Source: Pirellulales bacterium (GTDB taxonomy: Bacteria; Planctomycetota; Planctomycetia; Pirellulales; Lacipirellulaceae). Taken from it: a stretch of 64,000 bases of DNA. Positions 1 to 9,400 of this stretch are shown one piece after another. The stretch lies in assembly GCA_022448265.1 (NCBI GenBank), contig JAKVCC010000011.1, positions 1 to 64,000 on the forward strand. Direction: 5' to 3'. How positions within the stretch are numbered: the stretch's first letter is position 1; each line of letters starts with the position of its first letter. The position numbers and the translations under genes were made by a program. The notes under the pieces were generated by a model. That model ran no database searches. It worked only from the letters and a program-made list of their open reading frames with translations, and was not told the origin of the DNA.

Positions 1-809
1 TCGCTATTTTGTACGTGCTCGTTACGGTGCCGGTTGAGCCCTTGAATGGATTCTACCAAGCGCCCTTGCATCGCCTCACTGACGCCGGCGGGCGACCGCA
101 CGTAGTGGACCGGATCACCCGTGGCATTGAACTCAACACCCTGATAACGGCTTGGCAGAAAACCGGCCGACCACTGGCGCGACGCAATCGGCTGGGGGTT
201 GCGTCCGCCGACGCTGGTCAAGACCACAAACCCCGGTAGGTCGTCGCGCTCGCTGCCCAGACCATAGTTGATCCAGGAGCCCATCGATGGCCGACCATTG
301 ATAGCGCTGCCGGTGTTCATAAACGTGTGGGCCGGATCGTGGTTGATCTGCTCGGTAACCATGGAGCGGACAATGCAAATGTCGTCGGCCAGCAACGACT
401 GCCAGGGAAGGTAGTCGGAGATCTCTTGCCCACCGGCACCATACTTCTTGAAATGGGTTAAAGGCCCCAGGCATGTCAGAGGCGCGCCTCGCAGTTGGGC
501 TATAGGCTGGCCCTTGGTGAACGACTCCGGCATCGGCTGGCCATCGAGCTCAGTGAGCTTCGGCTTTGGGTCAAATGTTTCCAGATGCGATGGACCACCG
601 GACATGCAGAGAAAGATCACCCTTTTGACTTTGGGCGTATGATGTGGCAACCCGGGCAGCCCTTGGAGGGGCCCACGCATGGCCAGCGCGTCGCGATGAA
701 ACAAGGTCGAGAGTGCCAACGACCCCAGGCCCACGCCGCTCTTTGAGAGAAAGGTTCTCCGGTTACACTGCGCGGCCAGGTTTTCTTTATCACCGTGGTT
801 TAAAAACAT
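1..809 (-). CDS. DUF1501 protein, Tat-exported (C-terminus beyond window)
   Basis: This is an open reverse-strand frame of about 269 codons that runs off the left edge. It begins with MFLNHGDKENLAAQ and a twin-arginine signal (CNRRTFLSKSGVG) followed by a hydrophobic stretch. The body carries the DUF1501 signature: VIFLCMSGGPSHLETFD, DGQPMPESFTKGQ, EQINHDPAHTFMNTG and NGRPSMGSWINYGLG. It aligns closely with the complete DUF1501 protein at 53135-54625. The family belongs to the alkaline-phosphatase/sulfatase-like fold, and its substrate is unknown. The start lies 22 nt after the stop of the PSCyt1/DUF1549/DUF1553 gene, the usual planctomycete pairing, so the two are probably co-transcribed and act together outside the cytoplasmic membrane. 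The family assignment is firm. The function is not known. Confidence 0.9.
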   Translation of the reverse strand, partial: MFLNHGDKENLAAQCNRRTFLSKSGVGLGSLALSTLFHRDALAMRGPLQGLPGLPHHTPKVKRVIFLCMSGGPSHLETFDPKPKLTELDGQPMPESFTKGQPIAQLRGAPLTCLGPLTHFKKYGAGGQEISDYLPWQSLLADDICIVRSMVTEQINHDPAHTFMNTGSAINGRPSMGSWINYGLGSERDDLPGFVVLTSVGGRNPQPIASRQWSAGFLPSRYQGVEFNATGDPVHYVRSPAGVSEAMQGRLVESIQGLNRHRNEHVQNS

Positions 810-831
810 GTATGTTGCGGCCTTGATGAGT

Positions 832-3273
832 TCAATTGCGCGTAATGGTTTCACTAAGGTTTAAGATGGCCCGGGTTACCGCTACCCACGAGGCCAGCTC
901 TACCTCGTCTAGGGCGCTCTCTTTAGGAGCCTGGCCAATGTTGATAAGAGCACGGGCGGCCTCAGGGTTCGCTGCGTAATGCTGGCGACTAAATTCCAGT
1001 AGGCGGCGGAGCTCAGATTTCTCCACATCGTCGGGCCGCCGGCTAACGGCAATCAAATAGGCGTCGTCAATGCGGTCCGCGTCTCGTTGGGCCCCACCGG
1101 TGGGCTGTTGTAGCTGGATTCGCTCAGCAAACACGCGCGCCGCCTCAATAAACGTTGGATCGTTCAGGAGCGTCAGTGCCGCGACTGGTGTGTTGGAACG
1201 TGGCCGCTGGGCAGTACATTCCTCCCGGCGCGGCCCATCGAAGGCCTTGAGCATCGGATGCAGAAACTGCCGTTGCCAATGCATGTAGAGGCCCCGCCTC
1301 CACTGCCGATTATCTGGGTGGTGTTTGTACACCCGGGTCGGGAAATTTAAATGGCGATAAAGGCCGGCGGGCTGGTAGGGCTTCACGCTCGCGCCGCCCA
1401 CGTCGCTAACCAGTAGCCCACTAATCACCAGCGCCGTGTCTCGCACCGATTCGGCTGGCAGCCGATAGCGCGACTGTCGGGCCAGAAGCCGATTACCGGG
1501 GTCTCGCTCGACCAGTGCCGACGGTTCCAACGACGCCTGTCGATAAGTTTGGGAGCTTACCAGCAGCTTCACCAGCTGCTTGGCGTCCCAACCATTGTCG
1601 ACCAGTTCCAGGGCCACTCGATCGAGTAACTCAGGATGTGAAGGTGGTTCACCCTGGCCGCCAAGATCGTCCATCACGGTCGCAAGTCCGTTGCCAAAGA
1701 ACAGATACCAATAGCGGTTGGCAAACACCCGGGCGGTCAGCGCGCCAGCGCCTCGCTCTGCGTCGACCAGCCAGTTGGCCAAATCAAGACGATTGGCCCG
1801 GCGGCCCTCCACACCCGTCTCCCCTAAAAATTCGGGAACGGCAGGCTCAACGATTGGTCCGCTTTCATCGAGCCAGTTGCCGCGTGGCAAAATCCGCGTG
1901 ACGCGCGGTTTGATGCCGACGGTGATCATCGTCCTGCGAGGGTGACTCGTGGCGCGCAATGCATCTCGCTCGGAGCGAAGCTTATTGAACTGGTCGTAAA
2001 GCTCTGCCCGTTGCACAATATCGTCGGTGGCAAGCTCGATAATTTCCTTCCGAATCGCCACGACCTTATTCTCCAGAGCGTCAAGGGCCTGACGCTGGCG
2101 ACGACTAACGACCTCGATTTCCGGGTCGCGGTCGGTTGGCACGGAGTTGGTACCGCGGGCCAGGTGCGCCGATTCGTCAATGTCGGCAAACATGGCCGCC
2201 ATCGAGTAAAAGTCCTTCATGGTGTAAGGATCAAACTTATGATCATGGCACTGGGCACAACCGAGCGTCGCCCCCATCCACACGGCGGACACGTTACGCA
2301 CACGATCGGCCGCATACATGGCCAGGTATTCCTTTGGCTGCACGCCCCCTTCGTGCGACGTTTGCAATAACCGGTTGTAACCACTGGCAATTTTTTGATC
2401 GATTGTGGAATCTGCAAGTAAGTCGCCAGCAAGTTGTTCACGCGTAAATTGATCGACGGGCATATTGTCGTTGATCGCGTCGATTACCCAGTCGCGATAG
2501 GGCGTGATAGAGTGGTCTTGATCACCATGGTAGCCCACGGTGTCGGCAAATCGCACTAAGTCGAGCCAGTGCGTGGCCATCCGCTCGCCAAAGTGGGGCG
2601 AGGCCAAGAGTTTATCCACCAGCCGCTCGTAGGCGCCCGCGGAGTTGTCGTCCACAAACTGGCGCACCTGTTCGGGCGTGGGAGGCAGTCCCAGAAGATC
2701 GAAATAGAGCCGGCGACACAGGGTGACTCGGTCTGCCTCGGGGGAGGGGGCGATCCCTTCGCGATGCAAGCGTGCGAGAATGAAATGATCAATCCAATTG
2801 CTTGGCCAGTTTTTTGATGCCGTTGACTCGATGTCTGGTGTCGCATGTCGCACCGGCAGTACATGAGACCAGTGCTCAGACCACGGTGCGCCCTGGTCAA
2901 TCCAGAGGCCAATATTTTCGATCTCTTCGGCGGTCAGGTTTTTATGTGATTCAACTGGTGGCATGCGCTCGTCCAGGTCCGTCGTCGTAATTCGACGATA
3001 GAGTTCGCTACTTGCGCGATCGCCCGGCACAATCGGCCGCTCTCCTGAATCAGCCTCGGCCAGCGCGCTGGCCTTCTGGTCTAGACGAAATCCGCCGGCA
3101 CGCTCATCGGCGTCGGGACCGTGACAGCGAAAGCACCTATTCGATAGGATGGGCCGGATCTCTGCGCGATAATCGACCGGCCGTTCGGCTGCGATCGCTG
3201 GGGTCGCCAGCAGTATCGCAAACAGTGTCGGCAGGACAGAAAGTAGACGCGAGTGGCGGTTCTTAGCCATCAT
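832..3273 (-). CDS. PSCyt1/DUF1549/DUF1553 (PSD1) cytochrome-domain protein
   Basis: This 813-aa exported protein has a signal peptide (about residues 1-29, ending PAIAA) and an N-terminal planctomycete cytochrome domain (PSCyt1) with one haem c motif, CFRCH at 47-51. The distal RMPP motif is a likely source of the axial Met. DUF1549 follows from about residue 153 (WIDHFILARL, RRLYFDLLGLPP), then a linker, then DUF1553/PSD1 from about 500 (RLDLANWLV, ARVFANRYW, SSQTYRQAS). The length is normal for the family. The catalytic role is not established; it is thought to act in the periplasm with its DUF1501 partner, which follows 22 nt downstream. A near-relative sits at 54664-57081, so the window holds two copies of the module. 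A weak SD makes the choice between the two adjacent Met codons arbitrary. Confidence 0.93.
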   Translation of the reverse strand: MMAKNRHSRLLSVLPTLFAILLATPAIAAERPVDYRAEIRPILSNRCFRCHGPDADERAGGFRLDQKASALAEADSGERPIVPGDRASSELYRRITTTDLDERMPPVESHKNLTAEEIENIGLWIDQGAPWSEHWSHVLPVRHATPDIESTASKNWPSNWIDHFILARLHREGIAPSPEADRVTLCRRLYFDLLGLPPTPEQVRQFVDDNSAGAYERLVDKLLASPHFGERMATHWLDLVRFADTVGYHGDQDHSITPYRDWVIDAINDNMPVDQFTREQLAGDLLADSTIDQKIASGYNRLLQTSHEGGVQPKEYLAMYAADRVRNVSAVWMGATLGCAQCHDHKFDPYTMKDFYSMAAMFADIDESAHLARGTNSVPTDRDPEIEVVSRRQRQALDALENKVVAIRKEIIELATDDIVQRAELYDQFNKLRSERDALRATSHPRRTMITVGIKPRVTRILPRGNWLDESGPIVEPAVPEFLGETGVEGRRANRLDLANWLVDAERGAGALTARVFANRYWYLFFGNGLATVMDDLGGQGEPPSHPELLDRVALELVDNGWDAKQLVKLLVSSQTYRQASLEPSALVERDPGNRLLARQSRYRLPAESVRDTALVISGLLVSDVGGASVKPYQPAGLYRHLNFPTRVYKHHPDNRQWRRGLYMHWQRQFLHPMLKAFDGPRREECTAQRPRSNTPVAALTLLNDPTFIEAARVFAERIQLQQPTGGAQRDADRIDDAYLIAVSRRPDDVEKSELRRLLEFSRQHYAANPEAARALINIGQAPKESALDEVELASWVAVTRAILNLSETITRN

Positions 3274-3551
3274 TGCTGGGCATCGAAAGTATTAGTACTG
3301 GGCGTAATAACAACCAAAGTCAAGCATTATGGCCAGCCATTTATTATAGTTCAGCGTACATGTGTTTTCCAACCCAGCCTGGGGGTAGACTGTTGGCCAT
3401 ATCTGGCACAAACGAGGCCTATGAACTCGCAGTTTCCAGATGATTTTTGCTATGCACTTTTGCGACAACACTTTAACAAGAAGGATTGGCGCGTTTCATT
3501 CCACACCCGCCGACTTGCCGTAGCGCAGAGAGTTGCTGAGGCGCAGCCAAA
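3274..3551. other. Divergent intergenic region, no gene recognised
   Basis: This is the first half of the 536-bp gap between the divergent PSCyt1 gene and the GH43-like gene. It is relatively A+T-rich and probably carries both promoters, but I see no convincing -35/-10 pair. Small open frames here show no family signature and overlap one another on both strands, so none is called. Confidence 0.5.
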
Positions 3552-3736
3552 GCATGCTTTACAGCGAAGACGCATACTTTACCGCGAAGACATAGCCGAG
3601 GTATCAAACTATCAAGGGCGGAGACAAGCGAGGGGCCAGAAGACTCCGCCGGGGTCTGGTACACTGTTGAGGTGTTTACTGGTACACTGTTGAGGTCTTG
3701 GGTGGAGGCCTTGGGCATGGGTGGAGGCCTTGGGCA
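3552..3736. repeat. Three adjacent short tandem duplications upstream of GH43-like gene
   Basis: Within 185 bp there are three separate two-copy tandem duplications. A 20-bp unit lies at 3552-3571 and 3572-3591 (two mismatches). An 18-bp core (ctggtacactgttgaggt) lies at 3656-3673 and 3679-3696 with period 23. An 18-bp core (gggtggaggccttgggca) lies at 3700-3717 and 3719-3736 with period 19. They lie in the probable 5' leader of the enzyme at 3810. The duplications are seen directly. Any regulatory meaning is inference. Confidence 0.85.
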
Positions 3737-3809
3737 ATTGGCGCCCAGTCACCAAAGGCCGACCGCTCAACAAGGTCTTCCAGGTTAGGAAAGAAGTTTC
3801 GAGGAAACA

Positions 3810-6284
3810 ATGCCTAGTTGTTTTTCTATTCCAGGTCTGCTGGTTGTTTCTTTTTTGGCCCATGTTATTGCCGGCAGCGCAAGTTTTGCAGAAAACCCGA
3901 TTGTACCCAATGTTGGAATGTCCGATCCACACATCCACATATTTAACGACCGGGCCTATTTGTACGCGAGTCACGATTACTCTGCGAAGAATACGCAGTT
4001 CACGATGTACGACTGGTGGGTGTGGTCGTCCAGTGATTTGATTAACTGGCAATACGAATGTTCCCTGAATCCGGCAGATACTTATGTTGGCCCTATGGCC
4101 GGATGCTGGGCGACAGACGCCGCTTATAAGAATGGTAGTTACTACTGGTATCTGTCTGTTGGCTATACTACGGCAGTTGTCAGGGGCGATTCACCGAGAG
4201 GGCCGTGGCATGACGAATTAGGCAAGCCTATGGGGGCAGGCAGTTATGATCCCGCGATATTTACCGAAGACAATGGCGACTCTTACGTGATTTGCGGCGT
4301 GTATGCCTTTAAGATCGCAAAGCTCAATGACGATATGGTGTCGCTTGCAGAGACACCGCGAGAGATCAAAATTAATAATCCGCAGGGCCCCTATGGGGTC
4401 GGCATATTGGACGACAAGCCCGACCTCCATAAACACAAAGACACCTATTACCTTACGTGGGGCAGTTACTACGCAACTTCAAAGAGCGTCTATGGTCCCT
4501 TTGAGTGCAAGGGGCCGTTTATTGACACAGATCTTGTCTCGCCTCAGTTTCGCCACAAGATGCAATATTTGGCGTGGGGTGGATTGAATTACGACAGGCA
4601 CGGCAAGTTTTTTGAGTGGAACGGCCAGTGGTATTACGCATGCAACGACCAGAGCCAGAGCCATACAACCTCGGTCTACCGGGATACGGTCATCAGCTAC
4701 GCCTTCCACAAAGATGATGGAGAAATCGCGCCGCTTATCATTGATAAGTTTGGCGTCTCCAGAATTGATTCGAAAAGCAAGCAGCTCATCTCGGCATTGC
4801 GTAATAAATCCGACCAGAATTCGACGATGGCGATCATCAAAGAGTTGCCAAGCCAGGATGAGCGTACCCAGGCGCTGCTGCTTTATGCGCTGGCTAACCG
4901 TAATGACAAAATTACCCTACCGGCAATAATCGAATCAACGAAAGCACCCAGCGAACGTGTGCGGACGGCGGCCATGTATGGCTTAGCAGAGTTGGGCGGC
5001 GCCTCGGCAGTTACCACGCTGGCCGAGCTAGCCGCTAATGCCTCACTACACGAGGACGAGCGCGAAACGGCCATGAGGTCGCTCAATCGCATGAAGGGCG
5101 AGGACGTAAATAGCGCTATAGCCAAGAGCCTAGAGCGAGCTAGCGCTGAGGTGCGTGCCGTCTTGGTGCGGTCGCTGGCCGATAGGAAAGCTTACGATTA
5201 CCTAGACGCAATTCTCATCGTGGCACGTGACAATCTCGCCCCGGCCGGTATCGAAGCGGCCAAGTCACTTGCCCGCCTGGCCAAGGGCCAAGATCTACCC
5301 AAGCTAGTCAAACTTCTCACGGAGATTGACGACGATCAAGTTCGACGAGAAGTGGAACTTGCAGTTTTTGGGGTTACCAAAAAAGAGTCTGCCAGCCAGG
5401 AATCCGCAGGACTCCTACTGAACGCCGCTAAGAAGATCTGCAGCACCGCCACAAGAGTTTCACTAATTCACACCATGGGTAGGATTGGGCACAAAAGTAC
5501 GCTTGCTACGTTAGACAAATGCCTCCAAGACGACAATGGTGTGATTAAGGGGGCGGCGCTTTACGGACTGAGTGTTTGGCCAGACGGATCTCCTGCCAAA
5601 ATCCTCAGCGATTTTGCCGCAGACGAGTCTGAGAAAGCTACGGATCGGATGATTGCGCTCCGCGGGTTTATCAAGCTGATTCCCAAGCAGACGCAACGGT
5701 CCGACGCGGCGCTTCTCGATAATTTTGAACTCGCCATGGGCATGGCAGAACGTGCGGAAGAAAAAAAACTTGTTCTCGCACAGTTGGGTGGTTTTCGTTT
5801 TGAAGGGGCGCTGGACTTTGTCGGTCGGTTTCTATCCGACAGCGCCGTCAATGGCGAGGCCAAGGCAGCCATTAAAAAAATTGAGGCACTACTCGCCAAT
5901 AGTGGCAGCGCCACAGCGTCCCACAACAGCGAGCTTGCAAACAAGGCGATCGACGGCGACACGAATACCCGCTGGAGTACCGGAGGAGGCACTATTGGTG
6001 GGGAGTGGCTGCAAGTTGAGTTAGACCCGGAGCAGGTATTAACCGGTATCTCAATTGAGTGCCAGGGGTCGGAAACCGATTATCCCCGCGGCTATGAGAT
6101 TTATGTTTCCATGAACAGCTTTGCTCAGGGAATTCCTGTTGCCACAGGAAAAGGCGAAAGTGCTGTTGTCGACATCACCTTTGCCAAGCCTGTCTCCGGC
6201 CGCAGCCTCAAGATCGTTCAGACCGGCAAGTCAGGTCCCTGTTACTGGACCATCACCGAACTGAAACTTAAGACCAGCCAATAG
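3810..6284 (+). CDS. Secreted GH43-like propeller with HEAT repeats and F5/8C domain
   Basis: This 824-aa protein starts after gaggaaac and has a signal peptide (residues 1-28). Residues about 30-305 form a five-bladed glycosidase propeller of the GH43 type: MSDPHIHIFNDRAYLYAS carries the likely general base Asp39 and GSYDPAI the second Asp147. Where GH43 enzymes usually have a catalytic Glu (EGP), this protein reads DDKPDLHKHKDTYYLTWG, with Asp202 at the aligned place, so activity may differ from classical GH43. Residues about 315-680 are HEAT-type helical repeats (ERTQALLLYALANR, VRTAAMYGLAELGG). Residues about 695-822 are an F5/8C (discoidin/CBM32-like) sugar-binding domain (NKAIDGDTNTRWST). 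This three-part architecture is unusual. The substrate is unknown. The GH106 gene follows 174 bp later on the same strand. Confidence 0.85.
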   Translation: MPSCFSIPGLLVVSFLAHVIAGSASFAENPIVPNVGMSDPHIHIFNDRAYLYASHDYSAKNTQFTMYDWWVWSSSDLINWQYECSLNPADTYVGPMAGCWATDAAYKNGSYYWYLSVGYTTAVVRGDSPRGPWHDELGKPMGAGSYDPAIFTEDNGDSYVICGVYAFKIAKLNDDMVSLAETPREIKINNPQGPYGVGILDDKPDLHKHKDTYYLTWGSYYATSKSVYGPFECKGPFIDTDLVSPQFRHKMQYLAWGGLNYDRHGKFFEWNGQWYYACNDQSQSHTTSVYRDTVISYAFHKDDGEIAPLIIDKFGVSRIDSKSKQLISALRNKSDQNSTMAIIKELPSQDERTQALLLYALANRNDKITLPAIIESTKAPSERVRTAAMYGLAELGGASAVTTLAELAANASLHEDERETAMRSLNRMKGEDVNSAIAKSLERASAEVRAVLVRSLADRKAYDYLDAILIVARDNLAPAGIEAAKSLARLAKGQDLPKLVKLLTEIDDDQVRREVELAVFGVTKKESASQESAGLLLNAAKKICSTATRVSLIHTMGRIGHKSTLATLDKCLQDDNGVIKGAALYGLSVWPDGSPAKILSDFAADESEKATDRMIALRGFIKLIPKQTQRSDAALLDNFELAMGMAERAEEKKLVLAQLGGFRFEGALDFVGRFLSDSAVNGEAKAAIKKIEALLANSGSATASHNSELANKAIDGDTNTRWSTGGGTIGGEWLQVELDPEQVLTGISIECQGSETDYPRGYEIYVSMNSFAQGIPVATGKGESAVVDITFAKPVSGRSLKIVQTGKSGPCYWTITELKLKTSQ

Positions 6285-6458
6285 AGGTTGGAACCTCAGC
6301 GGGCATTCTTTGCGGCCAACCGGAAAATGAATATCTTTTTATCGATAAATAATTAATTGTTGCGCTCTGGGCGCCCAGTTAACTTAGCCGGATTTTCCCG
6401 TATCAGAGTAAATGTGTTACTCAAGGGAAACTGAGGGAAATGTGAAGACCTAAGCTCT

Positions 6459-9400
6459 ATGGCTTCGAAGAACTGTTTCATACTTCTGTTTCTTTGGTGC
6501 CTGTCTTTTCCAAACGGGTCTGTTGCCGATCCGCTTGACAGCGGGTTTGTATCTCCGCCCGATTCGACCAAGCCCTGGGTGTATTGGTACTGGATGAACG
6601 GCCAGGTGTCGAAGGAAGGGATCACCAAAGACCTGGAAGCGATGTCTCACGTCGGGATCGGCGAAGCCTTTATCGGCCATATTGGCGAAACAAACGAGAA
6701 AAGTACGGTTGAAACCCTTAGTGACAATTGGTGGCAGCATGTTGATCATGCGATACGGGAAGGAAATCGCCTGGGGGTGGATATTGGATTGTTTAACGGC
6801 CCGGGATGGAGCCAGTCGGGTGGTCCGTGGACCAAGCCCGAAGACTCGATGAAGTATGTGGTAAGCACAGAACAGCGCGTCAATGGGCCGATGAGGTTCT
6901 CGGATAAACTGCCCGCTCACAAAGATATGATTAAGGATGTTGCCGTCATCGCCTTTCCGGTGCCGCAGGGTGAGGATGACTTCATCGAAAGTCATAAACC
7001 GGAAATTGATTTTACCGCTCAAAAGGAAGAACTCGTAAAATTGGTCGATATCGGCAACGGCAATCTCACCAGGAGCGGTGTCGACGAAGAAAGTATCCCG
7101 GATATAACCCGTGCGAACTGGATCTGGTACCCTGAAGGGGACCCGAAAACATACGTCCCAGAGTGCATGCGCTATTTCCGTCGCGTTTTCACTATCGACG
7201 GCGAGATCCACCGCGCGTATCTGTCTATCACTGCTGACGATGAGCAGAAAGTCTGGATCAATGGCAGCCTGATGGAAGAGGGCGGCAGTGAAAACTGGCA
7301 AAACATCAATACCTATCCGATCGGGAAATTTCTACGACAGGGCGAAAATGTCATCGCCGTGCAGGTCGAAAATAAAATCGGTTGGAGCTGGTCCGCCGGC
7401 CTGATCGCAACAGCTAAGATTGTAATAGCTGACGGCAGAGAGATAATTCTTCAAACAGACAGTAACTGGAAAACTTCCAACACCGAACAGGCCGATTGGA
7501 AAAAAGTAGCCTTTTCGGATGATTCGTGGCAAAGGGCAAAAGAAGTTGCGCCTTGCGGTGAAGGCCCCTGGGGTGATTTCAAGGACAAATTAAATAGTGC
7601 CTGCGTTATAGAGTGGAAACTGGAGCAGCCCTACACCGCCAGAAGCCTTGCATTCCATTTTGAAGGCTATGTTCACCTTGACATCCAGGGCCGGCTAAAA
7701 ATGCTCGATGAGGATGGGATTGTCCGTACTATCGAGAACTTTTACTACAGCGGGCTGAAGGCCGGCGCCCCGAGTCAAACAGCCTTGGATGGTGTAAAGC
7801 CCATCCTTCATTCTTTTGCACCCGCGACCTCGAAGCATTTCCGCCTCGAGATGGATAGCGCACGCGGGATCAGCAAGATAAAACTGGTGAAATCCGCTAA
7901 GGTTGAAAACGCATCCGATAAGCAGCTCGCTATTCTCCACCCGGCGCCGTGGCCGAGTTGGGATTCCTACTTATGGCCTGCCCCCGAAGCGGGTAACGAT
8001 ACTGAGACGGCCATTGCTTCGGCGGCGGTGAAAGATATTTCAAAGTTCTTGGACGATGAGGGCAATCTGACCTGGGATGTACCCGAAGGTCAATGGATTA
8101 TCCAGCGTATCGGCATGGCTCCAACAGGCGCTAAGAACACGCCTGCCGCAAAGGAAGCCACGGGGCTTGAATGTGACAAGATGAGCAAGGTGGCGATTAA
8201 GAAGCATTTTGACGCCATGGTGGGGAAGACGCTGAGCCGAATCCCTGAAAACGAGCGAACGGCCCTGAAACATGTGATAGTCGACAGTTACGAAGTCGGG
8301 GCGCAGAACTGGACAGATGGCTTTGAAACAACATTCAAAAAACGTCTTGGCTATGATCCTTACCCGTGGCTGCCGGTTCTGGACGGTCGAGTCGTCGGCT
8401 CTCCAGATGAGTCCGAACGGTTTTTATGGGATCTGCGACGGCTGGTGGCGGATCTGATTTCCGAAAACTATGTCGGCGAATTGAAAGAGATTTCAAATCG
8501 CAACGGGTTGAGAGTATGGCTGGAGAATTACGGACACTGGGGCTATCCCTGTGAATCCCTGCAATACGGAGGTGCATCCGACGATGTCGGCGGAGAGTTT
8601 TGGATGAGCACCCTGGGGCCCATTGAGGTGAGAATCGCCGCCTCATGTGCGCATACCTATGGAAAAAAAGTTGTCTATGCAGAGGCGTTCACCTGCGGCC
8701 CTACTAATCTATCCGTAATCAAAGCGCGCGGCGACTGGGCCTTTACCGAAGGCGTCAATCATTTCGCACTGCATCTTTACACCCACCAACCCGAAGACCT
8801 GCCTGCTCCGGGCCTGACATCATTCGGCGCTTCTTTTCATCGAAATAATCCTGTCTTTGACAATATGCATTCATGGGTTAAATACTTGCAGCGTTGCCAC
8901 TACATGTTGCAGCAGGGCCATCACGTCGCCGATGTGGCGTACTTCCTGGGGGAAGATTCACCGAAGATGAGCGGCGCCCAACAACCGCCTCTGCCGGCAG
9001 GGTACAACTACGACTATATCAACGGTGAGGTTATCCGCGATCACATGACCATTAGGAACGGTCGCTGGACGCTGCCGGACGGGATGAGCTACCGGATTCT
9101 GGCGCTGCCGCCTTTGGCGACCATGCGCCCGGAGCTGTTGCAAAAAATAGGCGATCTGGTCCAAAAAGGCGGCGTGCTCATGGGCGCCCCTCCCAGGCAG
9201 TCTCCGAGTTTGCAGGGTTATCCGGCCTGCGATACAACCGTCACCGCACTTGCGGAGCAGATCTGGGGTGATTGCGACGGTGTGAAAGTCAAACAACGAA
9301 AATTTGGCGAAGGTGTTGTTTTTAACGGCGTTGATTTGCGGTCGGCACTGGGTACGTTGAAAACAGAACCGGATATCGTTATCGAGCAACCCGGCATCCT

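Noticed and set aside
133-474. 113-codon reverse frame at the left edge
   Set aside because: It is an out-of-frame shadow of the DUF1501 gene, whose correct frame is open from 809 to the edge.
3253-3693. 146-codon forward frame upstream of the GH43-like gene
   Set aside because: It starts inside the PSCyt1 gene on the other strand, runs through the micro-duplications and has no family signature.
6450-7301. 283-codon reverse frame opposite GH106
   Set aside because: It lies antisense to a clear GH106 N-terminus and has no family features.
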